64,000 bases of DNA, taken from positions 1-64,000 of the forward strand of contig CATKHK010000062.1 in NCBI GenBank assembly GCA_949751835.1, written 5' to 3'. Below, piece after piece: positions 1-10,298 of this stretch (position 1 is the first letter of the stretch; each line of letters opens with the position of its first letter). The notes below the pieces were generated by a model that was not told where the DNA came from, did no database searches, and worked only from the letters and a program-made list of their open reading frames with translations. The position numbers and the translations under genes are program-made. Source of the DNA: Blepharisma japonicum. Lineage: Eukaryota; Ciliophora; Heterotrichea; Heterotrichida; Blepharismidae.

Positions 1-97
1 TCTTTTGCAGACCACTTACATGGAACGAGGGATTGTACGTACGAGAGTAAGCTTGTCTTACGATCTACTGAGATCCAGCCTCCTTCCTTCGATTTGT
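1..97 (+). rRNA. 3' end of large-subunit (25S/28S) rRNA gene, partial
   Basis: The first ~97 bases follow the 3' end of eukaryotic LSU rRNA. The segment TTACGATCTACTGAGAT at about 57-73 matches the yeast 25S segment TTACGATCTGCTGAGAT in its last ~40 nt, and the piece ends in GATTTGT like the yeast gene. The 5' part of the gene lies outside the window. The exact mature end is inferred from that resemblance. Base composition falls sharply to AT-rich DNA about 30 nt further on. No telomeric repeat or second rRNA gene is seen, so this rRNA gene sits beside normal protein genes rather than at a visible chromosome end. Confidence 0.85.
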
Positions 98-680
98 CAC
101 CCCCTGTATATTATTCTCTGCTGGGGTATAAAAATTGTCTTTAGCTTTTAAGAATAAAATTAAAATAGTTTTATTAAAGATTTATATATTAATAAGTATA
201 GCACATATGAGCGTAGATTATCGAGTTTTTAAAATAGAGTAATCTTATAATTCAATTTTTTTGATTTTTAAAAGAAATTGTCCCTATTAATTCTTTAATT
301 CTTTTTGCAAACTTATAATTTTTATTATTTTTTAAGCTCAATATATTATTTAAACATGTAAAAATAAGTGCATTTTTAATATTTAATTTATAGGTATTGA
401 AATATGTGCAGACTAAAGCATAAATCCATCAATTTTTTATTTACAAATTTTTGAATATTTTAAAACTTTATTTAATTGCTCTTTAGCACTCTTTTAATTA
501 ATTAGCTATTAATCAAAATATCAACAAAGGATTTGTTTTTTCATAAATTTGAAATGAAGCTTTCTTTTGCTTGCAATATTTTACAAGTAATAGATTAATT
601 ATAAAACTTTGTTGAGTAAATGGAGCCAATATATTTCTAAATCTTTAATTTATATTAAACATAGATATTAGCTAATTTTT
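98..680. other. Spacer between LSU rRNA and kinase gene
   Basis: This AT-rich stretch of ~580 nt holds several T-runs and no credible open frame. It must contain the 3' external spacer and terminator of the rRNA unit and the 3' UTR of the convergent kinase gene, but I see no specific signal for either. Confidence 0.6.
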
Positions 681-1457
681 TTAATTATGATTTTTAATAA
701 ACCAAGGATGCCTCAATATTTCATCAATTCCAATCCTATTTTGCCTGCTCAGCATTTTCTGGCATAAATCTCTGCATTCTCTGCTTCAGCTCTCTGGATA
801 CACAAATTTATTTTCCTCTAAAATTTGATTTGGGTTTACATATATAGCAGGCGGTGAGCCATTTAGCATTTCATACATTATCATTCCTAAAGCTCAAATA
901 TCAGCTTCTCTCCCATATCCGTCACCACTTGCCATCTCAGGAGATACAAATTGAACTGTTCCACACATTGTGTATCTTTTATTACTTTTAGCTGGCAAAA
1001 TAGCTGAATACCCGAAATCTGTAATTTTTGGCTTTAAATAAGTACTCAATAGAATATTTTCGGGTTTTAGGTCTCTATGCAAAATTCCTAAATTATGCAA
1101 AAAATTTATTCCTTTTGCAATCTTTTTAATTATAAATTTGGTATCAAGCTCAGAGATTGGGCCATGCTCTTTAATGTATGAAAAAAGAGAACCTCTGCTT
1201 GCATATTCTAATACGATATAAATCATAGATTCGTCTTGGAAGTAACCGTATAGTCTGATAATTGATTTGTGATTAATTCGAGCTTGAATTTCGATTTCTC
1301 GTCTTAAAAGAAGTTCTGAGTGGCGATCTAGAGTAAATTTAGGGATTATTTTTAGCGCAATATCTTTACCTGAAGCCTTTTCATTAGCTAGATACACTTT
1401 TCCGAATCCACCAGAGCCTAAAAGCCTTCCTGTTGCAAAATCATCTAATTTTCACAT
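681..1457 (-). CDS. Protein kinase, catalytic domain only, Aurora/PLK4-like
   Basis: 258 aa, essentially only a Ser/Thr kinase domain. Visible motifs are the glycine loop GSGGFGKVYL (~14-23), the VAIK-equivalent IALKII, the HRDLKPENILL catalytic loop, DFGYSA at the metal-binding site, and VSPEMASG in place of APE. The subdomain IX residues ADIWALG use a TGA codon (894-896, residue 188) for the almost invariant Trp, and TGA also gives Trp2 and a Trp in PESWSREC. The start at 1455-1457 is chosen because it restores the glycine loop; reading TGA as stop would remove the C-lobe. Family placement (Aurora, PLK4 or CAMK-like) is by general look only; no polo-box or other accessory domain is present. 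Confidence 0.88.
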
Positions 1458-1784
1458 TTAAATTGAAATGGCGGAATTATTTATGACTAATTTAGCGGAG
1501 TAATCTATTTTATAATCTAAATAGTATAACTAAAACAGTAAGTTAATGTCGTTATTTTTATAGATATATATAATTTTTCTTTACAACATAACATTAAATC
1601 AACTGGATATTTCAATTATTGAAGCCAATTAGCATTATCGACTATCTAAATAAAAAGCAATGATATTATCATTCTAATATTAATTACATACATTCAATGA
1701 AGATCTACAAATCACTGCGATTTACTTTGTATAAAGCTTAAAAGATAATTAATTTTTAATCTTAAAGAATCCAATAAATTCAGC
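1458..1784. other. Divergent intergenic region
   Basis: About 327 nt of AT-rich DNA separate two genes transcribed away from each other, so both promoters must lie here. I see no recognisable conserved element and no gene. Confidence 0.5.
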
Positions 1785-2426
1785 ATGGAAATAAGAATGC
1801 TCAACCCATCACAAAAACCTAAAAACTGCAAAACATACCAATTTCCAACTCTCCGCAATCCAGCTGGCTCTTCCCATTTTTCACCAGTGTACCTGATTTC
1901 TCCTAAGCATGCTTCAAAGCAGATCCCCACTGAAAGAACAGACAGAGAAAAGGTATTAAAGCGTACAAGTTCAGATTTTTTCCTCAGGACAAGCGAATGA
2001 AAGTCCCCAGTTCTTAAGAACTCCATTAATGCAAGGAAAAAAGAAAAAGCCTTGAGACCCCAAAAATCTGCAACAAATTGAATAAAAGAATTAGACAAAT
2101 TAGCAATGCACAATAGAATGCTTTCGGACAATTACCTAAAAAACAGTTCCAATACAAGGCCTACTTCAAGGCTGGTCATTTCTAAATCCTCAACTAACGT
2201 AAAAGATAATCAAAGAAAGCTCACTGCATCGGTACCACAGCCGTTATTAGAATCCAAAATGCTTAATAAATACAGCATAGAGGCAATCAATATATCTCCT
2301 ATTTCAACACCTACAAGAGACCAAACAAATATTTCAGGAAACTCAAGCTTTGAAAATGACGAAACTGTTGTGAGCCTTATGAAGCTCTTAGTTGATAAAT
2401 GTAATAGTGGCAAAAAGGAATTTTAG
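1785..2426 (+). CDS. Hypothetical basic Ser/Thr/Asn-rich protein
   Basis: 213 aa, read through two TGA codons (Trp), ending at TAG. No known domain is recognised. The protein is rich in Lys, Ser, Thr and Asn, with little predicted globular structure except a short hydrophobic helix near the C-terminus (VVSLMKLLVDKC). Multiple SP/TP dipeptides (NPSQKP, ISPKH, ISPIS, STPTR) suggest phosphorylation. It lies 40 nt upstream of the CPSF100 gene on the same strand. It is kept as a gene because the frame stays open over 640 nt across two TGAs and has coding-like composition. Confidence 0.6.
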
Positions 2427-2466
2427 ATGATAAATTAATTTATAAGCAAAAATTTCTTAAAATAAA

Positions 2467-4512
2467 ATGTGTGCTATGCTCAGTCCTATCTTTACACTAG
2501 ACTGTGATGGAGCTTTATCATACTTAGTTACTATCAATGATGTTCCAGTCTTACTGGACTGTGGGTGGAATGGAGATCCAGCCTCTCTTGAGCGCTACGA
2601 CCCTATAATACCTTCCCTTAGGGTTGTTCTGATATCTCACCCATATATTGAATTTGTAGGGGCTTTGCCTTATATATCTAAACACAAAGACTTCAAAGCC
2701 CAAATATACGTGACCTTTCCAGTCCACAAAATGTCTCAAATGGTGATGTACGACTCCTATCTGTCATGTGTCCAACAAATTTTCTCTATTGATGACATCA
2801 ATAATACATGGAAAAAGATCACAACCCTTATGCACTCTCAAAAAGTCCATATGAAAGGAGAAGGACTCATTTTTACTCCTATAAGGGCGGGAAATTGTAT
2901 TGGTGGCGCAGCTTGGAGGATTATGCACAATATGCAAGATATCATCCATCTCCCTCTTTTTAACCCACATATAGAAAAGCATGTCCCAGGGCTTGATTTT
3001 GATTCCTTACAGAGCCCTGCAGTGCTGATTATGGATTCTTATCATTCAAATAGTATCCAAAATGACCCAGAACTGCTTTGTACGAAGGTTACTGAAGCAT
3101 TGGCAAGAGGAGGGTCAGTCTTAATCCCAGTGGACGCAGCTGGGTCTACATTGGAGTTTATGCTTCTTTTTGAAGAGCTCTGGGAAAAGAATGAAAGCGA
3201 GCTTGGGATGTATAATCTAATCATGCTAGGCCACGTATCAAGCTCAACAGTAGAATTCGCAAAAACTTGTTTAGAATGGATGAACGAAGAGGTGCTTTCT
3301 AAATTTGAAGGAGTCAGAGATAACCCGTTTTCTTTTAAATTCCTCAAAACAATTCATACTCTCGAAGAGCTGCCACCTGGCCCTGCGTTAATCATGGCAA
3401 CTCCTTGCAATCTGCAATCAGGATTTTCTAGACAGCTGCTATTCCAGTTAGCTGGAAATCCACTGAATCTTTTATTACTAGTAAATAAGCCAAGTGGCCT
3501 AGCTCAAGAAATTTTGTTTAATACAGTCCCTAACCAAGTAATAGAACTTGACGAGCCTGAGCTTGACTGGAACGAAAATGAATTCGATATAAACAACAGT
3601 GAAGAAGCCAGTACAGAAACAGCAGAAACCATGAGCATCATTGAAGAAGGCGACATCCCTGAGACCTTTGGCCCCAAGCTTTTTGATAAGAAAAATTTTA
3701 AATGTTTTTCAGTCTGCGAGTTCAAGCATTTCTGCGACGAGTATGGCGAAAGTATGGCTGATGAAGAAATAGCTCTATGGCAGCATGAAAATACAGAAAA
3801 AAAGACGTCTTCATTGACTGCTTTATCATTGAAGAGCTATGAACAGACCATTACTTTTAGGCTAATAGAAGAAGATAGAAGAAGGAAAAATTCAAAATTA
3901 ATTACGAGACATCTGACGACGACGCTAAACTGTGCTGTGAGCTATTTATTGTGTGATTTCAGAGCTTCAGGGACAAGTTTAAGACTAACCTTGTCAAGAC
4001 TTAGGCCTAAGAAGCTAGTCCTGCTTAATACAAATGAGACTTCTGCGAATTCTTTATCTATTTATTGCCAAACCTTTTTAGGCATGTCTGATATATCAGT
4101 TGCAAAAGAGCCAGTACAGCTGATACCTACTATGTCAATTTTGCCTATAAAAATCCCTGAAGAGTTTTATAATAGCTTGAAGTTTCTCCCAGTTGACGGA
4201 TACGAAGTGGCGCTTATTAAAGGTAAAGTTGGTGTGGAAAACGAGCAGCTACAATACAACATGGTCGAAGGAGAAAAACAAAGGTTTGGGTATTTCTTAG
4301 GGCAAGTTCAGCTAGGCAAAATCAAAGGGCTACTGACTGAGAAAGGCTACAACACTGAGTTTAGAGAAGGGAAACTTGTTATCAACGACAAGGTATGGAT
4401 TTTCAGAAACAAGGAAAGCGGCGAAATCAAAGAATACGTCATCGAAGGGGTCATCAGCCGCGACTACTTCGACATAAGAAGGCTGCTTTATTCTGAGCAC
4501 CTCTATATTTAA
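2467..4512 (+). CDS. CPSF2: CPSF100 (CPSF2/Ydh1-like), mRNA 3'-end processing
   Basis: 681 aa, a metallo-beta-lactamase/beta-CASP protein of the pre-mRNA cleavage and polyadenylation complex; it pairs with the endonuclease CPSF73. The N-terminus aligns with human CPSF2 (LLDCGWN, LISHPYIEFVGALPY, VHKMSQMVMYD, GGAAWRI), and the middle carries the beta-CASP features (VLIPVDAAG, NPFSFKFL, GFSRQLLFQ). The metal-binding HxHxDH signature is degenerate (SHPYIEFVGA), as known for CPSF100, so no nuclease activity is expected. It is about 100 aa shorter than the human protein. One open frame, no intron and no TGA codon. Confidence 0.93.
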   Translation: MCAMLSPIFTLDCDGALSYLVTINDVPVLLDCGWNGDPASLERYDPIIPSLRVVLISHPYIEFVGALPYISKHKDFKAQIYVTFPVHKMSQMVMYDSYLSCVQQIFSIDDINNTWKKITTLMHSQKVHMKGEGLIFTPIRAGNCIGGAAWRIMHNMQDIIHLPLFNPHIEKHVPGLDFDSLQSPAVLIMDSYHSNSIQNDPELLCTKVTEALARGGSVLIPVDAAGSTLEFMLLFEELWEKNESELGMYNLIMLGHVSSSTVEFAKTCLEWMNEEVLSKFEGVRDNPFSFKFLKTIHTLEELPPGPALIMATPCNLQSGFSRQLLFQLAGNPLNLLLLVNKPSGLAQEILFNTVPNQVIELDEPELDWNENEFDINNSEEASTETAETMSIIEEGDIPETFGPKLFDKKNFKCFSVCEFKHFCDEYGESMADEEIALWQHENTEKKTSSLTALSLKSYEQTITFRLIEEDRRRKNSKLITRHLTTTLNCAVSYLLCDFRASGTSLRLTLSRLRPKKLVLLNTNETSANSLSIYCQTFLGMSDISVAKEPVQLIPTMSILPIKIPEEFYNSLKFLPVDGYEVALIKGKVGVENEQLQYNMVEGEKQRFGYFLGQVQLGKIKGLLTEKGYNTEFREGKLVINDKVWIFRNKESGEIKEYVIEGVISRDYFDIRRLLYSEHLYI

Positions 4513-4552
4513 CTTAGTTTCTTGTAATTATTATGAAACTGTGAATTTATAC

Positions 4553-5068
4553 TTAAAACTTCTCTTCTCTCAGTCCATCTCTGATATATAAGAAGTGAGG
4601 AGCTTCATTAGACTCTTCCTTGAAGTATGAAAGGATAACTCCAGCTGTCTGGTCGTAGCTTGAGCCTACGTAGAACTTGAATTCGTTGAAGTTGGCCATA
4701 ACTCTTTTGACAAAGGCAGAAGCTCCTGCCATGAAGGTGGCAACTCTATCTGGGTTGCTCTCTTCTAAGTGCTTCTTAAGTCTTTGCATGTATCCTCTGA
4801 TGTAGACAGTGTATTCTTTCTTATTGAATGGAACTTCTTGTAGATTGAAGGCAGAGATAATGTCGTTGACTCTTTCAGCATTATCTTCCACAGCTTCTTC
4901 TTCGGCACCACCTCCGAATTCATTGCCACGGCCAATATCAAATTGTTCAGCTCCTTTAACAATGACTCTGGAGGCGACTTCCAGGACTACATCTTCATGC
5001 TCAACACTGATTGGATATGAGTCAGAAAGAACTTCATCGTTGCTGAACACATCGAAGTAGACCTTCAT
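4553..5068 (-). CDS. TPT1: Translationally controlled tumour protein (TCTP)
   Basis: 171 aa, the usual size of TCTP, a small conserved Mss4-fold protein linked to growth control, microtubules and Ca2+ binding. Recognisable landmarks are the N-terminal MKVYFDVFSNDEVLSDSYPI, the acidic flexible loop, and the C-terminal half with KKEYTVYIRGYMQRLKKHLEE, FYVGSSYD and a Tyr-Phe-Lys near the end. The 3' end lies 40 nt from that of the convergent CPSF100 gene. Confidence 0.94.
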   Translation of the reverse strand: MKVYFDVFSNDEVLSDSYPISVEHEDVVLEVASRVIVKGAEQFDIGRGNEFGGGAEEEAVEDNAERVNDIISAFNLQEVPFNKKEYTVYIRGYMQRLKKHLEESNPDRVATFMAGASAFVKRVMANFNEFKFYVGSSYDQTAGVILSYFKEESNEAPHFLYIRDGLREEKF

Positions 5069-5508
5069 ATTTATTACAAACTTATTTCATTTACCATTCG
5101 TTCTGTCTGATTATAACACTTACAATTTTTCTAGGGCTTTTTGGTGAATTTTTGAGTGGCAGAAGGAAGAAATTAGGATGGCAGCAGCACTAAAAGCCTT
5201 TGGAATTAAAAATTTGAAAATTGAATGGAGAATTGAGATTTTTTAAGGTTCATGCTTAATCAATGCTTTTCTGGAAATAAGATGAATATTGATATTTTTA
5301 CAATGAAATGGATTAAAAAACAAAAACTTATGACTTTTCAACCATGAAATAATTTTTCAGCCAAATTTTATTGTTTATTTCTCAAGATAGCTCTTAAAAA
5401 ATTTCATATAGTAAATTTAGCCTATTCATTTTGGCTCTCAATTTGAGGCGAAGAATAAATTAAAATTATTGATATTTTCAGTTTGGACATCTCATATGAG
5501 TTTTTTCC
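5069..5508. other. Spacer between TCTP and NudE-like genes
   Basis: This ~440-nt AT-rich stretch holds the TCTP promoter side and the 3' end of the next gene. No open frame or RNA gene is recognised. Confidence 0.5.
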
Positions 5509-6189
5509 TTACTGCTTTGAATTAAATTTGCTATTTAAATCACTTAGCAGCAAATCTACCATACCAAGAGCACTCCTCCCTATCATTGAGGATTTCAAAC
5601 TGGGCTGCTGAGTTTTATTTTCATTATTCGAGCTATGGTTTCTAATACTTTCAGTCTTCCTCCACACGTTGTCTAACTCCTGGCTCAGCTCATTTAGCTG
5701 CTCTTTAAGCCTTTGCGTGTTTTCTTTGCTGTAATCTTTGAGATTTTCAAATTCTGAGCAGGTTATCGCTAAATCTTCTAAAGTCTGATGATAACTACTC
5801 GTCAGCTCATCAATTTCGAAGTCTTTTTCTCTTAATTTGCTTTTATAAGCGTCAAGTTCGGTTTCTAAATCTTTGTTGTTTTTCATTAAAATTTTAATTC
5901 TTTCCTGTAGCACAAATAATTCATCTTTTACCTTATTGCTATTTTTTTCAAAGCTTTTAAATTTATTGTAATGCTCGGTCTATATAGAAATTACCTTGAG
6001 TTTATCAAGTTCGTCCTTCAGTGCTTTATTTTCCTTATTGAGTTCTGTATTCAATTTAATCTGGACTTCTAGTTCTCGTTCTATTTCTTCTTCAAGCGTC
6101 TTGCTCATTTCTTGATACTCGGCGAAATCACTCTTTAATTGGGAAAGTTCTTCTTCTTTAGCATTAAGGAGTTCTAATGTATCAGACAT
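5509..6189 (-). CDS. NDE1: NudE-like coiled-coil protein (dynein/LIS1 cofactor)
   Basis: 221 aa in two exons with a 15-nt intron at 5980-5994 (gtaatttctatatag; phase 0; retaining it gives a TAG). The spliced protein is coiled coil for residues ~5-175, resembling NDE1/NDEL1: an N-terminal AEYQEMSKTLEEEIERELE-type stretch, then KLKTEHYNKF, VLQERIKILMKNNKDLETEL and a central LEDLAI...ENLKDYS segment. NudE proteins bind LIS1 and dynein. The C-terminus is short and lacks the long variable tail of animal NDE1. Coiled coils are easily confused, so family assignment rests on the order of segments. Confidence 0.72.
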
Positions 6190-6232
6190 ATTTAATTCTC
6201 TAGTAAATTATAAACTTAGCTGTATTCTATAT

Positions 6233-7597
6233 TTAACAGTTGCTGAGAGCTATGTTGTGGATACACCTAGACTGCTTTCTTTCGGTCGGCCTTATTGCGA
6301 GGCCTTTACAGACGCTGCCTCTTATGAATGCTTTTCGTTCTTTTTCTGGCCTGAGAATAGTGATAACTTTGATTTTTGGATAAGAAAATAGTGGTTCTGG
6401 TACTAGATCTTCTTTAAGGCAGGTATCCCCTCCAAGCCGTCTGTCAAACTGCTCAGTATGAACTTCTTCTTGGACTTTAACAACAGGAGGAGCTTCAATT
6501 TCTGGGGTGAGCTCTGGCATGGTCTGATTAAAAATTGTGATTTCTTTGTCACACTCATGGGTAGATTTAGTATTACAGTAAATGCTCTTTATATCGACGT
6601 CTTCCAGCTTTATTAAGCTTGCATAAGAACTTATAGAGAGCTCTGGAGAAGTTTTATGGCTATTGAGAATTTTGGTTTCTTTTGGCTCGAAAGGAGTTGA
6701 CGAGACAGAATTTTCTTCTTCGCTAAGCCGAAAGGTTATTCTTTCGTCATAAGCAGAATATGTACGAATATTTGGCTTTTTTTGATGGTTTCCTTGAGAT
6801 AATGGTCTTTGGGAAACTGCTGCCACTTTTGGGGTAGAGCTTGTAGAATTCGTCCTTCTTGTAGTGGACAGAGGGGTCGTCGGGATTAATTTTCCATTTA
6901 AAGAAAAATCGCTATTTTGAGGCTTGTGAGCGCCCATTAAGGTATCTAGTTTGCCTGGACTTGCACGGGACTTGCATTCTCTATTTGTGGAAAATGTGTC
7001 TGTGTGTAGCAAATCTTTGGTTTGCTCTTCAGTTATAGTGAAGGCTTGGTCGTCAATGGTTATTTCTTTGAGCTCATAAGGAGTAATTTCTTTGAGTATA
7101 AATGGAGATGGTACTTTTACAGGAACGATTATGTCTTTCTTAGAAATTTTTACTTTGACTGGGGTGATAGTTCTTTTTCGAAGATTGTTTATTTCCAAGT
7201 TATATCTGCTTTTAAGAATATGTTCCGGCGATGATGGGCTGCAGCTTGTAACTGTATTAATTGGTATGTCCATCGACCGAGTCACTAATCCCTTTTTTGC
7301 ACGATTTTCTTTCCTTTTCTTCACTGCTTCTAATTTTGTAATAGCGACGGGAGAGTCAATTCCTACCCTTACCTTCAAGTTTTCTTTCAGCTTCCCATAT
7401 AAGCCATCAATATTGATCTCTTTTTCAATCAGGAATAATTTTCGACTTTTTTTGACTTTTTCAAAGTGAGGCCTTAAAGCGTTTTGGTGTGTGTATGCAG
7501 TTCTAAATATTTATTACTTTAATAGCTGCAGCTTGATTGAGTTTTGAGAAATCCTTTCAGATGAAATAAAAGATTCAGTTAGTGCTTTGTTTTTCAT
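6233..7597 (-). CDS. Hypothetical basic protein, 15-nt intron
   Basis: 449 aa in two exons. ATG at 7595-7597 opens a 26-codon first exon; a phase-2 intron of 15 nt (7503-7517, gtaataaatatttag) joins it to the long exon. No known domain is recognised. The N-terminal ~90 residues are helical and basic (HFEKVKKSRKLFLIEKEIN, KLEAVKKRKENRAKK); the rest is low complexity with many SP/TP sites (SCSPSSPE, RASPGK, TPLSTTRR). Head-to-tail with the NudE-like gene, 43 nt apart. It may be a cytoskeletal or basal-body protein, but that is only suggested by composition. Confidence 0.7.
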
Positions 7598-7732
7598 TTT
7601 ATAATAGCAATATAATAGAGAGACAATATATTGTGTTATTAATATTTAATAAATTGGAAATAAGGCTTATTTAATTTAATAAAGCAGATTATTGTGCATA
7701 AAGCTACATATTTAAATAAAATAGTTAAATTA

Positions 7733-8761
7733 TTATTTAGCTTTGTATTTATTACACAGATATGTGAGCTTGCTCAGCAATTGATCAACATTCTGTGATT
7801 CGCTCACACTTTGTTTTACACGCGTTTCCGAAGTATCTCTATCCACCTGCTCATTTTGTGGCGAATTTGTTTCTGGAGACTCTGCTTGCTGAGGTGGCTC
7901 TACATGCCCATCAAAATCGCTTTCTGGCTGGCTCCCTATTTCTTCCTGATCCTTTACAGGCAAAATTCTCTCTACCGCCTTACTTATCCTTGCGTTTTCC
8001 ACCTCATTCCTCAGCATTTCATTTTCTTCCTTCAGCATTTTTATTTCTTTTTCTTGTTTCTTCACAGCAGTTTCCATGTTTTTTAAATCAGCTTTTTCAA
8101 TGCATTTTATTTCAAGTTTCCCTATAATATTATCAAGCTCCCTCTTAATCCTTTCATGCTCTTCTAATAATTGATTTCTTTCAGCTTCTATTTCTTTGTA
8201 TTTCCTATTCAAATTTTCAAAATCTTGTTTTAAACTGTAGCTTTCTTGGCTTGATGCGTCCAGTTCTTCTTTAAGTTTCCGGTTTTCCTTTTCTAGATGG
8301 TGGTTTATGATCTTTAGCTCCATAAACTCTTCATTTTTCTCTGATTTAGGGTTATGACGGTCTGACTGTAAAACTAAAGGGAGAGGATAATTGATTTTTT
8401 CGAACTCAGTGATATGGCTGATAATTAAATATCGTTTATTGCTAATCTTCGGCGGGGTACTTGTAAAGCTTTGTTTATTTCTCAGATGTTCTAAGTCGTG
8501 ATATGATAAGAAATCAGCCCTTACATTAGCCCTCTTTGCTTCTAAGCATGCATATAATAGCTTAATAACGTTCTGAAACTGCATATAGTTGCCTGTTTTT
8601 CTCGTCAATTCTTCAATATAGCTTTCAGTAAAATTCCCAATCCAGGTCATCCCTCCTTTTAAATTGGTAATAGTTATCCTAAATTCTCTAGGCTGAGCAA
8701 GCACAGTCGCCTGGTATTCCACATCTTTGGATATAAAATTGAAGCTCTTTTCAATAGACAT
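7733..8761 (-). CDS. CCDC61: CCDC61/VFL3 basal-body protein
   Basis: 342 aa. The N-terminal ~140 residues match the XRCC4-like head domain of CCDC61/VFL3: TRKTGNYMQFQNVIKLLYA, FLSYHDLEHLRNKQ, SNKRYLIISHITEFEKINYP and LPL line up with the human protein. Residues ~150-270 are coiled coil; the tail is acidic and Gln/Ser-rich. VFL3 is needed for basal-body positioning and the structures that anchor basal bodies in algae and ciliates. The gene starts only 23 nt from the divergent docking-complex gene, so the two probably share a promoter. Confidence 0.9.
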   Translation of the reverse strand: MSIEKSFNFISKDVEYQATVLAQPREFRITITNLKGGMTWIGNFTESYIEELTRKTGNYMQFQNVIKLLYACLEAKRANVRADFLSYHDLEHLRNKQSFTSTPPKISNKRYLIISHITEFEKINYPLPLVLQSDRHNPKSEKNEEFMELKIINHHLEKENRKLKEELDASSQESYSLKQDFENLNRKYKEIEAERNQLLEEHERIKRELDNIIGKLEIKCIEKADLKNMETAVKKQEKEIKMLKEENEMLRNEVENARISKAVERILPVKDQEEIGSQPESDFDGHVEPPQQAESPETNSPQNEQVDRDTSETRVKQSVSESQNVDQLLSKLTYLCNKYKAK

Positions 8762-8784
8762 TTTCTCCTCAAATTTTATAATTT
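8762..8784. promoter_or_regulatory. 23-nt bidirectional promoter between two ciliary genes
   Basis: Only 23 nt separate the start codons of CCDC61 (minus strand) and the ODA1-like gene (plus strand). Both promoters and both 5' UTRs must fit here or overlap the coding sequences. The gap is plain AT-rich sequence without an obvious motif; shared control is an inference from spacing and related function. Confidence 0.55.
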
Positions 8785-10239
8785 ATGTCTCTGAAACGTA
8801 TCAGCACTGGAAAAGACTCCTCAAAAAGCGAGTCATATAGAACTCGGCTTGAATCTTTGCGCCAAGAAGCCCAACAGCTGAAATCTCAGGTTTATTTGGA
8901 CTCCCAAGAGCAGAAAAATCTGAATTTTCATAGTGATATTGCAAGACTTCAAGACCAAGCTGACAGCTATGTAAGAAAAATTGAACGGGAAAGGTTCAAA
9001 GTGGCCCAGCTGCAGGACGAAATCGCAGCTATGAACGAAAACATCAAAAATCAGCGAAAAACTTTATCGAAAAGCCAGATTTCCCAAAAAGAAGCCAATG
9101 AGCAGATGAACCGAAAAATAAAAGCACTTGAAAATAACATAGACAAAGGCCTTCAAAAATACAATGAAATTTTGGCCCAAAATAAATCAGTAATCGACAA
9201 AATTGACTCTTTAAGGAGAGAAAGGGTCATTTATATACAAATGAGCAAAGCGTTAGAAGAAGAGCTTGAAAAAAGAAAAGAAGAAATGAAAGACATTGTA
9301 GACAAAGGGGCACAGGCTATCAAAGATAGAGAAGAAATCAGGAAAAAAATAGCAGAAATTAAGCAAGAAGCTGAAAAAGAACAGGAAGAGTTTGAAAATG
9401 AATGGAGAACACTTGAGAAACTGATAGAAAAAGACAAAAAAAGCAAAGAATTTATTACGGAAAATGAAAGAAATTTAATTGGCTTGGAAGAAGAAAATAC
9501 CGCAGATTTGGAGGTACAAATCGAAATGCAGACGAAAAAAGAAAAAGATATGATAATGCAGCAGAGAGAAAAAATGCAAAAATATGAAGAAGAACTACAG
9601 AATTTGAGGGAGTCGACAGGGATTTCAAGTCTTGAAGACGTGGTCAAGGTGTATCTTGATGCAGAAATGCAAAATTTAAGCCTTTTTAACCATGTGACAG
9701 AGCTGAGCGCTGAGATGGAGCAGCTTGATCTACAAATTGCAGAAATTAAAGGCAATGTGGAAAAATGCAAAACTCATGACACAAAAGCTGATCAGGACAG
9801 GAGAACCACCATTAAAGAACTGGAGCTTAAAGTAGAAAAAATTACACTTAGAGAAGAAGAATTCGAAAAAGGGTACGAAAGGACTATGAAAACTATGAAT
9901 TCTCTAGTAGAAGGGGTCAGAATGCTTTGCAACAAGCTTAATATGAGTGAGCAAGAAATAGAGCAGAGAGATGAAGTGGAGGGGCTTAATGAGAGAAATA
10001 TGATCCATTATTTTTCTGCTGTAGAAGCCAAAATAAACCAGCTTATTTTGGATAGAGAAAAATCAGGAAACGCAAAGGCAAATTCTGAGTCATTAAAGAA
10101 AATTGAAGTAGAAGCTCCAGCTGTGCTAGAACTGATTGAAGAAGACGAGTTTGCTCAGCCTATGACAACTGATGAAATAAGGTACAAGTCGCTTAAAAGA
10201 TTGAACGACGAAGGGGATAAAAGGCTGAGAAGAAAATAA
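8785..10239 (+). CDS. ODA1: Outer dynein arm docking complex subunit 2 (ODA1/CCDC63/CCDC114-like)
   Basis: 484 aa, coiled coil almost throughout. The layout and segments fit the ODA1/DC2 family (CCDC63, CCDC114, CCDC151-related): an N-terminal LRQEAQQLKSQVYLDSQE-like start, IERERFKVAQLQDEIAAMN, a central VIDKIDSLRRERVIYIQMSK (the family has a comparable RRERxxf/y stretch), and STGISSLEDVVKVYL near the middle, as in the family's T-D-x-VxxFI region. It would link outer dynein arms to doublet microtubules. One open frame, no TGA codon. Confidence 0.85.
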   Translation: MSLKRISTGKDSSKSESYRTRLESLRQEAQQLKSQVYLDSQEQKNLNFHSDIARLQDQADSYVRKIERERFKVAQLQDEIAAMNENIKNQRKTLSKSQISQKEANEQMNRKIKALENNIDKGLQKYNEILAQNKSVIDKIDSLRRERVIYIQMSKALEEELEKRKEEMKDIVDKGAQAIKDREEIRKKIAEIKQEAEKEQEEFENEWRTLEKLIEKDKKSKEFITENERNLIGLEEENTADLEVQIEMQTKKEKDMIMQQREKMQKYEEELQNLRESTGISSLEDVVKVYLDAEMQNLSLFNHVTELSAEMEQLDLQIAEIKGNVEKCKTHDTKADQDRRTTIKELELKVEKITLREEEFEKGYERTMKTMNSLVEGVRMLCNKLNMSEQEIEQRDEVEGLNERNMIHYFSAVEAKINQLILDREKSGNAKANSESLKKIEVEAPAVLELIEEDEFAQPMTTDEIRYKSLKRLNDEGDKRLRRK

Positions 10240-10298
10240 ATAAAATGAAAATTGCATTTTGTTAATAAAAAGAAGATTTTGTCATTAAAGTTAAATAC

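Noticed and set aside
1712-2131. Minus-strand open frame of ~139 codons opposite the gene at 1785-2426
   Set aside because: It is antisense to a frame that stays open further when TGA is read as Trp, and shows only hydrophobic low-complexity sequence.
9231-9770. Minus-strand frame of ~179 codons rich in Ser, Phe, Ile and Cys
   Set aside because: This is the mirror of Lys/Glu-rich coiled-coil codons in the ODA1-like gene, a typical shadow frame.
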